From NCBI RefSeq assembly GCF_003672135.1, contig NC_039508.1:6820001-6884000 (forward strand): a stretch of 64,000 nt of DNA, given 5' to 3'. The stretch comes from Ooceraea biroi (taxonomy: Eukaryota > Arthropoda > Insecta > Hymenoptera > Formicidae). How positions within the stretch are numbered: the first letter of the stretch is position 1; each line of letters begins with the position of its first letter. The notes below the pieces were generated by a model. It was not told where the DNA came from, did no database searches, and saw only the letters and a program-made list of their open reading frames with translations. Positions 1 through 11,680 of this stretch are shown in pieces. The translations under genes were made by a program, and so were the position numbers.

Positions 1-346
1 TAGACTAGTCAAAGCGGCCGCGGTCATCCATCACTTATTCAATCCATTAGAGCAGCTCGCGCGTAGCGTCACCTGTAGATCACTCTTGCTAATGTTCGCT
101 TTCAATGAATGTGTGTGGCGCTAAACCATTACTAACGAAACGACGGCTATATTTTCCATGGTAATCCATGGTAATGACTTCATGGTAATATAATGTTGCA
201 TGGTGAAGTATTAAAAATCACGAGAAACTTTTTTATTATGTAGAAATAAAAAGTGAAATCCTAATATAAAATGGATGTATTACATTACTAAAACCTAACA
301 TATAAAATACTCGATATTATTATTAAAAAATTTGTATTGATTATAC

Positions 347-3300
347 CTTGTTGATAATCGTTTCGGCCTGAGATCGGTCGTCGATCTGGACTTGGCCTGT
401 GATCTGATAACACACTCAACCCTGAGCCGGCTCGCGATGAAGTGCCGCTGTTGCTCTTCCTAGATCCTACATAAGATATATACGACGCAAAATGTGATTA
501 CACTGATTCGGAGAGATTATTAATTATTAATTAATTAACTTCTGAAAACTACCTGTGGTACCTGGTCTCCCTGAACCCTGTCTGTCTTTTAGCTCTTTGG
601 CTTTCTCAGCCTTTTTCAATTCGGCTGCGTACATCTGCGCTTCCTTCAGACCCAAATCACTGCATAATCTGACCAGGAACTTCAGGCATTCTATATTGTC
701 CGGAAATTTATTATAGATATCTTGATACTCCACGAGAGCTTTTTGAAATTGTCCAGTGCGCCTTAGACACGCGGCCACCAGCAATCTCCACCTTGGTTCA
801 TCCGGCACAAGCTCTACTGCTTTTTTAAAATAGCTCAATGCCTTTTCTGCAACCTTGAACACGAATTGTAAAAATATACATAATATTCTTAATTAATTTA
901 TTGTCGGAGATAAGATGTTATTAGTGACACGGAAGAGTTAACGTTATACCTGCATTGATATGAAATAGGAACCGAGCCAGTCTATCACATCAAAATTAGC
1001 AGGATAGAATCTGTAGGACTGCAATATATAATCGATGAATGCACGAGAAGAAATACAAATATATAAATAATACAAAACATTTAATAGATAAATTACTTAA
1101 TACAAATAAAAATAAAGTGCTCACATCACTATAAAACTGGAACGCCTGCTGCTTGTCCCCAATTTGGTCATACATCTCTCCTAATTTTTGTAAAACTCCA
1201 GGATCGGATGGTATGATACCTAACAGTTGGTTGTACCTACAAAATGTTCAAAATAAAATATTCAAATCAATTATAGTCATGAATCGACATATCAATAAAC
1301 TTTTTATTCTTTACTCTATTTTTCTCAATTTAATTGTATATAAGGAATTTAAAAGAAAATGAGAGCAACGCGAAATTAATTTCGCTTCATAAGATACCAT
1401 TCAGATGCCTGATCGATGTCACTCATCAGCTGATATAAATGACCAATTTGATACAAAGTTTGGGGATCGTGTCTCACGATATTGCGGACTTTCCAGAAAC
1501 ACTCTAAAGCCTCTTCGTACATATTTTGCTTTTTATAAACCAAACCTATAAAAAACAAAGCTAAGCATTTATAAAGTCACGTTAATCATTGAACGCAAAG
1601 AGCTCGTTTCGAACTGTAAGGAATTAATATCGAGAATTATTCAAGAAAAAAAAATTATTTTATGAGATCTTATTTTACCTAGATTGTACAATGCTTGCAC
1701 GTGACTAGCGTCCGTTTCTAACGCGCACAGTAATAATTCCCTAGCAATATTCAGCTCGTCTTTCCTAATTGCACAAGCAGACAAATTAACGTAAGCCGAC
1801 GCATTGTACGTGTCAGCGTTGCGAGCTGCCTCACCATACTTCTCCGCTTGATCGTAATCCCTTTGCTAAAAAATTTCGTGAGTTCAGACGCGCGAATACG
1901 AATACGAGATACAAGAACGTTCGTAAATTCTGCTCACGAGATAGTAGATGAACGAGAGCATGGTTGCCGCCGCACTGTTAGCTTTAGTATCGCGATTCTC
2001 GAACATCTTTAACGTGTCTATGGCCAACTGCGTTTCTCGATTATGTAAAAGAACCATGGCTTTGTTTATTTCCAAATCGGCAGCTAAAAAGCTGTAAGCC
2101 GAGGATTTGATGGCATCGACGCACCTGCGATTATACAAATTTATACATAGGGAGAGACATTATATATTAACTCCCTTAAGTTCTGAAATATTTTAATATT
2201 TTAATTGAAATATTTTAAGCCTTCAATTTGTACCAGGCAAATCCAGCTGTAAGTGTCTCTTCAATGACGGGTGCTATCAGCTTTGCCGCACAAAGTATAG
2301 TTTTCTCGGCTTCCAACTTCATTTCCTTTTCCAACTTGGACAACTCATCGTTTTTTATGATTTCATTTAATATATTAGATGTAGCATCGTCCTACATACA
2401 AGTAAACAGTCATGAATCATTAAATAATATTATTGATTAATTATTGATGTAATCTAATGTTCAATTTATAATGTGAATCGGAGAAATAACACGTGAATAA
2501 ATATCAATATATTAAATCATTTTATATTTATATGCAAATAAATAACGTCTGTGAAAGGAGAAGTGAGCGAGACAAAAAGGAAAAATGTGACTGTGGACAT
2601 TGAATAGTCAGTGAAAAAAAAAACGGTGAAGAACAAATTACTACATATTCCTATGTGAAATATATATATATACATATGTATATACATATATATGTGCGTC
2701 TACGCATTACGAATTACTACTCATAGTGTATCATAGCAGTGCGAGTGTTGGCGTTTTGATAAGACAAAGATATACAATCGTACCAAACTCACGGGATTTA
2801 TACTATATTTTTCCTCCTGATCTACATTAAGTTGAACCTCTAACAATTCGAAGAACGATCTTTTCATCTTATCACGGTTCGACAACGCGAAATGACACAA
2901 AACGGCGTGCAAACCCGCTCTAAACTCAGATCTCTCTCGCATCACCCATTCAAAGCTGTTAGCAGCCTCTTCTAACCGACCCATTTGTACAAATAATATT
3001 CCCATATTATGCATAATCTTTATTCTGCGAAATGTTAATGCTCAGTTAATTTAATGACACTGCGTAATTGTTCCATCGGCCATTTCCTATTGCACGATCG
3101 AAAAGTAAACCTATGCTCACCTTAGATCCTTATGAGCCGTCGTGGTCTGATCGAACGCCATTCTGTACATCTTGATGGCCTGAGACAGTTGACCCATCTT
3201 CACGTAAATATTAGCCATGTTAACTTTCAGCCTATTGGCGCTATTGGCGTTATTGGGAGTATTGAACATCTTGTTCCTCGTTATGGCCTGATAAGTCGCT

Positions 3301-4470
3301 ATCGCCTCCGTGTACATTTCGTTGTTCGTGTACTGAACCGCCAGGTTAAACAGCACCTGTAAAAATGGAGTGAAAAATTTGTAAGCCTGATGATGAATAA
3401 AAAACAAAAAGCTGAAGATTATTGTGATCTACTCGGCTTACAGCGAACGTCAAGTCGATATTATGATTGTCACTGAGGCCAGCCTGTTCCTGCAGTCTTA
3501 TAAGAGCTCTCTCCCTCGAGGAGGCCTCGCGTGCACGTTCCAATGCGATTCTCACGTTCTTCTCTGAAGCAGCCTCTGCGGAACTCTCTATCAGACCCAT
3601 TATCTTCCTTTCTGTCGCTCTTATTTTCTCCTCCGGCCTTAAAAGAAAATATTGTAGGATATAACATTGAATGCCGTGCATAATATAAATAAAAATATAG
3701 TAAAAAATACAATAAAATACATTAAATATCTGGCACAGCTAAATGCAACAAAGTATAGATAAATATCCATGCGGATACAGCCTTACGTGTCTTCCTTGTT
3801 AATTTCCAATGCAGGCGTAGCGACTTTGGTGCTGCTTCCCATATTCAGTGGATCAAATGTCTGTCGGTTACTGCTGGTATATCCGGCGCTCCTCACTGCC
3901 GTCATAGGTCTTAAACCAGCAGTCATAGGCTGCATAGATGTAGTAGTGCCGCTTCTTTGAAACTGAGGAAATAAAAACAAGAGGCGCCTTCGTTATGCAT
4001 GGTATCGTCCAAAGTTTGGTAAGATAAAATCACTCCGATGTGTATCAAGAACTTTGTACCTATAAAATTTTGTCGCATAATCCCTCAATTTGTTTAATCG
4101 TTTAAAAATTATTATATAAGTATCTTCTTTGGAGAAAAATATAGTAAAGATATGCGCTACATGAATTGTCCGCTTACCCTGCTCGACGTCCCCAGGCGCA
4201 TCGCAGTACCTGGTGTCTTTGGAGTGAACTGTCAACGAGTATTCAAAAATGAAATGTACGCATAAAGCAGGAGTACGTAATAGCGTACAACTGCATTGTA
4301 ATATCACATATATAATGACTACACATCACACTCACCACTGATCTCTTCCCATAACTCGTTCTAATAACCTCTTGAAATAATTCGTCCTGCTCGAGATCTT
4401 TAATGTCATATACCGATGAATAATCATTGTATCCTGCATAAATGTCATCCTCAACAGCTACCGCAGCCAT
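347..4470 (-). CDS. IFT88: Intraflagellar transport protein 88 (TPR protein), 13 exons, C-terminus unresolved
   Basis: IFT88 (NompB/Polaris/Tg737) is a tetratricopeptide protein of the IFT-B complex, which carries cargo in cilia. I join exons 4470-4336, 3962-3787, 3637-3442, 3356-3121, 3024-2793, 2391-2234, 2124-1938, 1865-1679, 1545-1398, 1236-1125, 1018-950, 853-553 and 466-347. Every junction has GT/AG and keeps frame, giving 752 residues. Family landmarks appear in order: an acidic start (DDIYAGYNDYSSVYDI), the PMTAGLRPMTAVRSAG linker, TPR blocks such as LFNLAVQYTNNEMYTEAI, ADLEINKA, the SAAAT helix, and NIECLKFLVRLCSDLGLKEA near the end. ATG at 4470 is preferred over the in-frame ATG at 4479 because MAA matches the family start better. 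The vertebrate protein is about 825 residues, so a short C-terminal exon is missing. A candidate acceptor at 73 would add only GDATRELL and a stop at 47-49; otherwise the last exon lies left of the window. Confidence 0.93.
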
Positions 4471-4880
4471 GATAAACACTTCTGCTTATTAATCACCTCG
4501 CGATTTGTTGTGATTACAGAGAGAAGCCTGAGAACGATCACGCGTCACGCTCGCGTTTTAGCTATCAGCTGGTCACGCCTAGTCAGCGCCTCTATGTCCA
4601 CAAAACATGGACCTTGAACTACGTAGCCAATGTCCACGAAATATCCGCGTGGTAACATGCTATGTCCACGATTCTTGGTTATGTTCCTCGCTATGTGCAC
4701 ATAACGTCGAAAGTTAGGACAAGGAAGGCGAGAATCATACCGTATCCGTACGGTACGATACGTCTCCACGATAAAAGAAAGACAAGGACAGTGACTAGCG
4801 TGACAGCTAAACGTAAAACATACAATAGGTATAAATTGATAAAAGAATCAACTTTTAATAGATCTATAATATATCACATA
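4471..4880. repeat. IFT88 upstream region with one end of a CAGAGAGAAGCC element
   Basis: The sequence starting at 4517 (CAGAGAGAAGCCTGAG) matches, with a small extra stretch, the end of the complete 220-bp element at 39593-39812, including the CTCGCGTTTTA block. No opposite end is seen before the palindrome at 4881, so this is a truncated copy. It begins 46 bp upstream of the IFT88 start codon and so sits in or next to that gene's 5' untranslated or promoter region. Further along, 4590-4700 has imperfect repeats of a TGTCCACG word. Confidence 0.6.
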
Positions 4881-6079
4881 TACAGGGTGAGTTTTATTTC
4901 GTGAACCAGTTTTTTACCCTCTAAGACGAGTTATCGACTGCACTTGCAATTGACTTACCGGCGTATAGATGGCTGTAGCGTAGAACGGCCGCGCGAACCC
5001 CGCGCGAAGTCCCGAGTTCGAAATATTGCAGTCAAGGTAGAAACTATAAATCGAATTACATGATAAAACGAAATATATAAAATGCTCAAAGTAGATAATA
5101 GAAACTATATTTGTTAAAGCGGAAAAATACAAACAATTTTGTGAAATAATTGTAACTCTAGCTATTTCTCTGTAAGAGGGAATATTTTTGCCGTATACTT
5201 TTTGCATATGAAAGTAATGGCATACAAAATTTACCTGTTTTAGCGCCTTCATCCAAACGTTTTTTGTCATGTAAGGCTCATACAGAGATTAGTTTGGAGT
5301 CATATTACGTAAGAGCATACGCGGATATAAAAAAAGTATGTCACCGTGTAACCATACGTAATATGTCCACAACCTATCAATGTTTTATTTGAGCAAGTGC
5401 TCAAAATGACCTCCTTTCATCCTTTCACAGAGTACTGGATGGAAAGAGGAAGAATTGTGTCCCGCTTGGGGAAAATCATATTTCCCAAGCATGTAAGAAA
5501 AATAAGAAGGCAATTCAGCATCCTTTCACAGAGTACTGGATGGAAGGAGGTCATTTTGAGCACTTGCTCAAATAAAATATTGATAGGTTGTGGACATATT
5601 ACGTATGGTTACACGGTGACATACTTTTTTTATATCCGCGTATGCTCTTACGTAATATGACTCCAAACTAATCTCTGTATGAGCCTTACATGACAAAAAA
5701 CGTTTGGATGAAGGCGCTAAAACAGGTAAATTTTGTATGCCATTACTTTCATATGCAAAAAGTATACGGCAAAAATATTCCCTCTTACAGAGAAATAGCT
5801 AGAGTTACAATTATTTCACAAAATTGTTTGTATTTTTCCGCTTTAACAAATATAGTTTCTATTATCTACTTTGAGCATTTTATATATTTCGTTTTATCAT
5901 GTAATTCGATTTATAGTTTCTACCTTGACTGCAATATTTCGAACTCGGGACTTCGCGCGGGGTTCGCGCGGCCGTTCTACGCTACAGCCATCTATACGCC
6001 GGTAAGTCAATTGCAAGTGCAGTCGATAACTCGTCTTAGAGGGTAAAAAACTGGTTCACGAAATAAAACTCACCCTGTA
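4881..6079. mobile_element. 1.2-kb perfect palindrome element, TA-CAGGGTGAG ends
   Basis: The left end TACAGGGTGAGTTTTATTTC is the reverse complement of the right end at 6060-6079. The arms pair about the centre at 5480: an ORF at 4914-5270 on the minus strand and one at 5690-6046 on the plus strand encode the same 118 residues, so those parts of the arms are identical. The roughly 120-bp loop (about 5421-5539) holds a direct repeat of TTTCACAGAGTACTGGATGG. Both ends are flanked by TA, compatible with a Tc1/mariner-type TA duplication. The mirrored ORF is a by-product of symmetry and not a recognised protein. Confidence 0.85.
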
Positions 6080-7219
6080 TATTTGGTATTCGATGCGACA
6101 ATTTAAATATCGACCATAATACATTAAATTATATACCATTAAGTTTAATCTTAATATACATTTTAAAAATAAAATTGATAGAAACAGATACAGTATAACA
6201 GGCTTATAATATCAAATTAATCACAATTATATTACGTACATCCATTACTAATAACGTACCGAATATAATTATAATTTATAATACACGCGGAAGTTATTTT
6301 CAATTCACGACGTAATGTGTATCTATATATGTATATGACTTTTACATGACACCTTTTTCAACTTATATTTATCTATTGCATGAATATATTGCGGAATATA
6401 TTGCATGCTGCGTCATAAAATATATTATACGTACAAATAGAAAGAGACTAACTAATGTAATATAACGAATTATTTGTAAAATAATGAAAGAAAATGTTTT
6501 AAAAATATAAAATATGATCAAAATAAAAGAGAAATAATTTTATAGATTTGTACAAATACATAAACATATATATATACATACTTGCATTTAGATAAATAAA
6601 TCCTATAAAACTACAATCTCTTACGAATTCCTGTTTTCCGCAAAACAGTTTGTGAATATTTTCATTCGTTATAGTTAAGTAATATTGCAGATATTATATA
6701 CAATTGCACTATAAATCTATATGTCATAAAATATAATATTCTAAATATTACATTATAAAATGTTTTATTACCAAATACTATTACTGCACATGCTTCTATA
6801 TCAAAGAAATGAGAAATAGAATTTTCGATTTTTAAGAAATTTTTCTATAACTATTATAAGCATTGATTCAATCGCGTTACTGAAAAATAGATCATGGTCT
6901 CACGCTAATTGTTCTGTTTGTCTCATTTAATTTGATAAAATGCGCATTTAAATATAGTTTATAATAATCTAGACTACTTTTTTTCGCATATTTCTGCACG
7001 TTTCCTCAAATGGTTTTACAGTATTTCCAACATCGCCGCATTATATATTATGTCTGAAAGAATGTGATAAGTAGCTATAAAATCAAAATAATAGTATGCA
7101 CCGTCAGAACGACAATAATCCTATCCATGTTCGTATATATCAATAATTCTGCTAATTCATTTAAAAAGTTTTTAAATGAATTTTGTACTTTACAAACATT
7201 TGGCGGGGCTCAGTAAACT
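6080..7219. other. AT-rich intergenic stretch, no gene seen
   Basis: Very AT-rich sequence between the palindrome and the KIFBP-like stop codon. I see no ORF, RNA gene or clear repeat. It probably includes the 3' untranslated region of the minus-strand KIFBP-like gene. Confidence 0.5.
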
Positions 7220-8689
7220 CTACGTTTCTCCTATTTGTTGGCAGTGTTCATAATAATAATCCAACTTGTTTATAATATCTAGAAGTTTCTCCTGTGTAGT
7301 GAAATATAAGTCACGATATGCTGCCTCTCCCTCTATCACAGAAAGGAGCAATTCAGCCGCTTCTTTCCACATCTCTAAAATGGTTAGAAGATGATGAGGT
7401 ACAACTTCTAGTACGTGTCCTGCCTTTTGTATGTATTTACTGCAATTGTCATTAAACAACATCTCTCGGCACTTATATATTTGTACTTGGAAGTTTATAT
7501 CAGTCATAAAATATCCGAAATATTTAAGTGTCCAAGCATATTTAAAAACTGAATCGAAATGGTCGATATTATTGTCCAGTTCAATGAAAGTGTTACTAGC
7601 CAACTGATATTGGTTGAATGCAAAGGTTGCAATGACATCTGCATCAGGTACACGTGATACATGGGAATCAGTAATTCTGTTATTAATATCTGCTAAGTGT
7701 TCATCCAGTGACGTAAGTAATAGTAATTCTTGTGATTCCTCTTGATTTGGTACTTGATTTGATACTTGTTGTAGGTACAAATATGATTCCCGCAAAATGT
7801 TGGTTGTATATGCAAGCCATGCATTAGCAACTTTTGCTGTTAGATTCATGACAATATAACGACAATTGTTATATGACGAATCTATCCTTTCTAGCATATA
7901 TTCTACTGCAGCGAGACAATTTCTGGCTTCAGTAAAGCGCAGCTTGTTTATAAAATACGTACTTATCATAATCGCTGCTTTAGACCAGTCACATGCTCCA
8001 TACGGAAAGTTTATAATTCCTGCCCGGTCGTCTAAACAATCATGTACGGTTTCTATCCATTCATCCATCTTGTCTGAAGCAGAATACAACTTTTCCATAC
8101 GCCCTATCATATTCCTATATAACAATCTTAATGATATTCTCAGATCTTCTTCCTTGGAAACATCAGCCAAATATGTGTAAATTGGTTTCGATTGGAAATT
8201 GTTCTGTTCAATATACTGTAAACATAACCTGATAGCTTCATTTAACCATCGTTGTGTTTCTTGTAATTCGCTCATTGCAATTAATGTTTTTACAGCTATT
8301 AAAATGGCGTTACAGTCTAGCTCGATATCTTCTAATATTACATGAGACATTGACAATTTATATAAAGAAACTTGGAAATCCTGTAGTCCTAGGCAGTCCT
8401 TATATATTATACCTAAGTTATAGTAAATTGTTGCAGCAGCTATAATATCGAACTCTCTCGTCAATTCACTAAGCTTATCCAATTCTATCCTCTCATTCAA
8501 TTCAAGCAACTGGAACTTTATTTCTGTGCAAGTACTACTTATTTCTTCACATATATCGGATTGGTTCGTTTTCCGTAAACTTGCCTGTCGGCAAGAATTC
8601 TTCAACGTTTCCAGAAAGCGTGGTTCAATGTACGTATCTATCGAGGATCGTTCACTTGAATCGTCTTCTGCAAAATGACGAGATGACAT
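7220..8689 (-). CDS. KIFBP: KIF-binding protein (KIFBP/KBP) homologue, single exon
   Basis: KIF-binding protein binds the motor domains of several kinesins and regulates their attachment to microtubules; it is needed for axon growth. The ORF is 489 residues, intronless and starts at ATG 8689. Vertebrate KBP is about 620 residues, so this is a shorter and divergent member. The strongest family match is the block DWSKAAIMISTYFINKLRF followed by TEARNCLAAVEYML (around residues 236-270), which aligns with the conserved KBP helices, and the later block DSVFKYAWTLKYFGYFMTD, which corresponds to the KBP stretch before its KMHKRR region. The whole protein is predicted to be TPR-like helices. I see no frameshift or internal stop. 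It is convergent with nothing; IFT88 lies downstream on the same strand, separated by a palindrome. A divergent TPR protein of another family is the alternative. Confidence 0.8.
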   Translation of the reverse strand: MSSRHFAEDDSSERSSIDTYIEPRFLETLKNSCRQASLRKTNQSDICEEISSTCTEIKFQLLELNERIELDKLSELTREFDIIAAATIYYNLGIIYKDCLGLQDFQVSLYKLSMSHVILEDIELDCNAILIAVKTLIAMSELQETQRWLNEAIRLCLQYIEQNNFQSKPIYTYLADVSKEEDLRISLRLLYRNMIGRMEKLYSASDKMDEWIETVHDCLDDRAGIINFPYGACDWSKAAIMISTYFINKLRFTEARNCLAAVEYMLERIDSSYNNCRYIVMNLTAKVANAWLAYTTNILRESYLYLQQVSNQVPNQEESQELLLLTSLDEHLADINNRITDSHVSRVPDADVIATFAFNQYQLASNTFIELDNNIDHFDSVFKYAWTLKYFGYFMTDINFQVQIYKCREMLFNDNCSKYIQKAGHVLEVVPHHLLTILEMWKEAAELLLSVIEGEAAYRDLYFTTQEKLLDIINKLDYYYEHCQQIGET

Positions 8690-9180
8690 TCCGTTAGTAA
8701 TACCATACAGTTTGTTTTAAATCGATAATTCTTATGTATTACCAAGTGCAGTATTATTTGTCCATTGCCTAAAGTGTTCATCGAATATGTAACGCATATA
8801 AGAAAACATTATTACAGCAAATTTCAAAATATAAATTCGAAATGTAAAATAGATGTAAAAAATTAATTAGATCACTACGGGACAAATTCTGATGTTCATG
8901 AAACGCTCTGTATCCAACATGTGACTGAAGATGTAAACTTGTTTTCGATAAAGTACGTGATATTGCCCAATGTCAGATTCCAAAACTGCTTTGCGACGGA
9001 AACGTTATATTCGAAACTTTAACTTCTGATTCAGTTTTAGATCTTCCTTTAGAAAAAATAATAATATTGAACAATAACTTATACATATTTGCATGATATA
9101 ATGTATTATTAATACATAATATACATATAATCTTAGGGTATTTATTTATCAATACAATTGTATATCTATAATTGTATATA
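8690..9180. repeat. KIFBP upstream region with a dispersed repeat
   Basis: The first 250 bp are AT-rich upstream sequence. From about 8948 (GATAAAGTACGTGATATTGC) to about 9150 the sequence matches two pieces further right: 21016-21100 and 21810-21880, including the shared block ATAATCTTAGGGTATTTATT. It is a copy of a dispersed, unclassified repeat, here without the roughly 700 bp found between the pieces at 21 kb. Confidence 0.6.
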
Positions 9181-10485
9181 TTTAAAACCATATTAAGTAC
9201 AATTATAAGATATTTGAAACCAATCACACAGCCGTATTAGCATCTTAAGACATTACTTCAAATCGCGTCTGGAAATAAGAACGGACTATGAATACTGGCC
9301 TTTGATATTAAAGTGCTATATCCAGTTAATAATATATGATTCTGTAATGACAGTTTTGAGCACATATTGTTTTACATTACATTCAACATACAAATAAATA
9401 TTGTAATATTATTATCTCCTAGTCCGCATTTATCTCCTAGTCCGTTCTTATTTCCAGATGATCTGAAGTAATAATGTCTTAAGATGCTAATGCGGCTCTG
9501 TGATTGGTTTCAAACATCTTATGATTGTACTTAACACGGCCTTAAAGATTTTATTGGAAAAATAAAGGGTATAATAATAATAAGCAGATATTTTTATACG
9601 ATAAATATTTTAATACATATACATATATAAATATGTCAATACAAATGTGTTTTTTGAAAATACTTGGCGCTGCTAAACCGAATAAAAAATTCTCAACAAA
9701 TCGAACCAATATGTTAATTGCCTTATTCTCTTTCTTCCTCTCTTGTGAATGTGTGTGTGTGTATGTATTTCGGCGCTTGTGTTATGTAAGTTAGATGTGT
9801 GTGTGCCCCTCTCTCGTGCGCGCGCGCGCGCGTGTGTGTGAGACATTAGAGTTAAGTATAGAATAAGTGTAATTAACTACATTTGTACATATATTTTATG
9901 TATTTCGGCAAGTGTTGTGTAAATTAGAGTCTAAGCAAATTATTGTAATGTTTAGATTATTTAAATACTAAGAGAATTTTTTATTCGGTTTAGCAGCGCC
10001 AAGTATTTTCAAAAAACACATTTGTATTGACATATTTATATATGTATATGTATTAAAATATTTATCGTATAAAAATATCTGCTTATTATTATTATACCCT
10101 TTATTTTTCCAATAAAATCTTTAAGGCCGTGTTAAGTACAATCATAAGATGTTTGAAATCAATCACAGAGCCGCATTAGCATCTTAAGACATTATTACTT
10201 CAGATCATCTGGAAATAAGAACGGACTAGGAGATAAATGCGGACTAGGAGATAATAATATTACAATATTTATTTGTATGTTGAATGTAATGTAAAACAAT
10301 ATGTGCTCAAAACTGTCATTACAGAATTATATATTATTAACTGGATATAGCACTTTAATATCAAAGGCCAGTATTCATAGTCCGTTCTTATTTCCAGACG
10401 CGATCTGAAGTAATGTCTTAAGATGCTAATACGGCTGTGTGATTGGTTTCAAATATCTTATAATTGTACTTAATATGGTTTTAAA
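9181..10485. mobile_element. Symmetric 1.3-kb inverted repeat, itself built of smaller inverted repeats
   Basis: The left arm from 9181 (TTTAAAACCATATTAAGTAC) pairs with the right arm ending at 10485. Paired coordinates sum to 19666 from the outer ends to the inner element, so there is little or no net indel between the roughly 515-bp arms. Within each arm a unit of about 110 bp (with CATCTTAAGACATTA and the GGAAATAAGAACGGACTA block) appears once in each orientation (9181-9290 and 9435-9545; mirrored at 10130-10230 and 10378-10485). Only one to a few percent of bases differ between arms. No coding capacity is seen. Confidence 0.85.
9661..10005. mobile_element. 345-bp terminal-inverted-repeat element at the palindrome centre
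   Basis: The ends TACTTGGCGCTGCTAAACCG and its reverse complement at 9986-10005 form a terminal repeat of at least 35 bp that continues through AATAAAAAATTCTC. It is exactly centred in the larger palindrome. A single copy of the same end, CGGTTTAGCAGCGCCAAGTA, lies at 32071-32090 without a partner, and TACTTGGCGC also recurs at about 10701 and 10937. The middle holds a GT/GC tract (9817-9840) prone to Z-DNA. Confidence 0.75.
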
Positions 10486-10576
10486 TAAGAATCAACAATG
10501 AATATCGGCCAAAGAGTAATAATAAAAAGTAATAGATTTTCTGGTTTGCATAAATACCTATTGTAGTTGGCGCAAT

Positions 10577-11020
10577 TTGTTAATATCATTAGTTTTGTAG
10601 AGTTCTTTTTTGAAAGAACTTCGGGTTTGAAAAATATCATTAGTTTTGTAGAGTTCTTTTTTGAAAGAATTTCGGGTTGAAAGAACTGCGGGCGCTTATA
10701 CTTGGCGCTTTTTTTTATATCTTTTTTTAAAAAGGTAATTTTGTTGTGATTTCACACATTTTGTAGTGTGAAGTATGTTATTCTTTTCTTTTTATTAACG
10801 GCATTACTAACATTTATTATCAGCAAAATGATTTGTTAATATCATTAGTTTTGTAGAGTTCTTTTTTGAAAGAACTTCGAATTTGAAAGATATCAGTTTT
10901 GTAGAATTCTTTTTTGAAAGAACTTCGGGCGCGTATACTTGGCGCTTTTTTGTACCTTTTTTTAAAAAGGTAATTGTGTTGTGATTTCACACATTTTGTA
11001 GTGTGAAGTATTCTTTTTTA
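10577..11020. repeat. Two direct copies of a ~190-bp repeat
   Basis: The blocks starting at about 10577 and 10831 share ATTTGTTAATATCATTAGTT, a TTTTGTAGAGTTCTTTTTTG unit that is itself repeated, the TACTTGGCGC word, and a conserved end TTGTGATTTCACACATTTTG. They are separated by about 60 bp. No coding potential is seen. Confidence 0.7.
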
Positions 11021-11358
11021 TACTATATGAGGATTTGCATAACACGAAACATTATTTGTATTTTGTAAACCATGTAAACCCCAAGCAATATTTTGCCGTG
11101 ATATTTGATTTTGACAATTCTCTTGAAGCAATTACTTTTGACAATGCTCATGGAACATCTTTCACTTTGCGATAGCGTTCTTTTGTAACAATAATTTACA
11201 ATGAGATTTTAAGGCATAAAACTTAAAATTTAGGCTCGATTGCACCTTTGTGTTTTTATAAAGGGCACATAAAAAAGAGACGAAGAGTGAATATTCTCAA
11301 TTATAAGCTTTATAATAAATATTCTAAATATTTTACTATTTTAATTTTTTAATTATAT

Positions 11359-11680
11359 CGATATCTTAACAAATGGCAAAGTTAGCTATTTTTTATTTAA
11401 ACAAATGGTAATAACTTTTAAAAGTTCAACTACAAACGAAACAACTAGAAACGATTCTGAAAATGATAGCGCAAGCGGATTCGCGATATCTTAACAAATG
11501 GCAAAGTTAGCTATTTTTTTATTTAAACAAATGGTAATAACTTTTAAAAGTTCAACTACAAACGAAACAACTAGAAACGATTTTGAAAAAGACAGCGCAA
11601 GCGGATTCGCGATATCTTAACAAATGGCAAAGGTAGCTATTTTTCATTTAAACAAATGTTAATTAAACAATAGAGCGTGT
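11359..11680. repeat. Tandem repeat, ~125-bp unit, about 2.5 copies
   Basis: The word CGATATCTTAACAAATGGCA recurs at 11359, 11484 and 11610, a period of 125-126 bp. The units differ at only a few positions. The region before it (11021-11358) holds nothing I can name. Confidence 0.85.

Noticed and set aside
1..30. Adjacent SpeI and NotI sites at the left edge, suggesting cloning vector or linker
   Set aside because: The sites occur by chance often enough, the following bases are ordinary insect-like DNA and no further vector sequence is seen. It would need the sequence left of the window to judge.
4914..6046. Two 118-residue ORFs with identical protein on opposite strands
   Set aside because: They are mirror images created by the palindrome; no domain is recognisable.
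9817..9840. Alternating GC/GT tracts (also 21735-21786) as functional regulatory sites
   Set aside because: They can form Z-DNA but lie in repeat debris away from genes; nothing supports a function.
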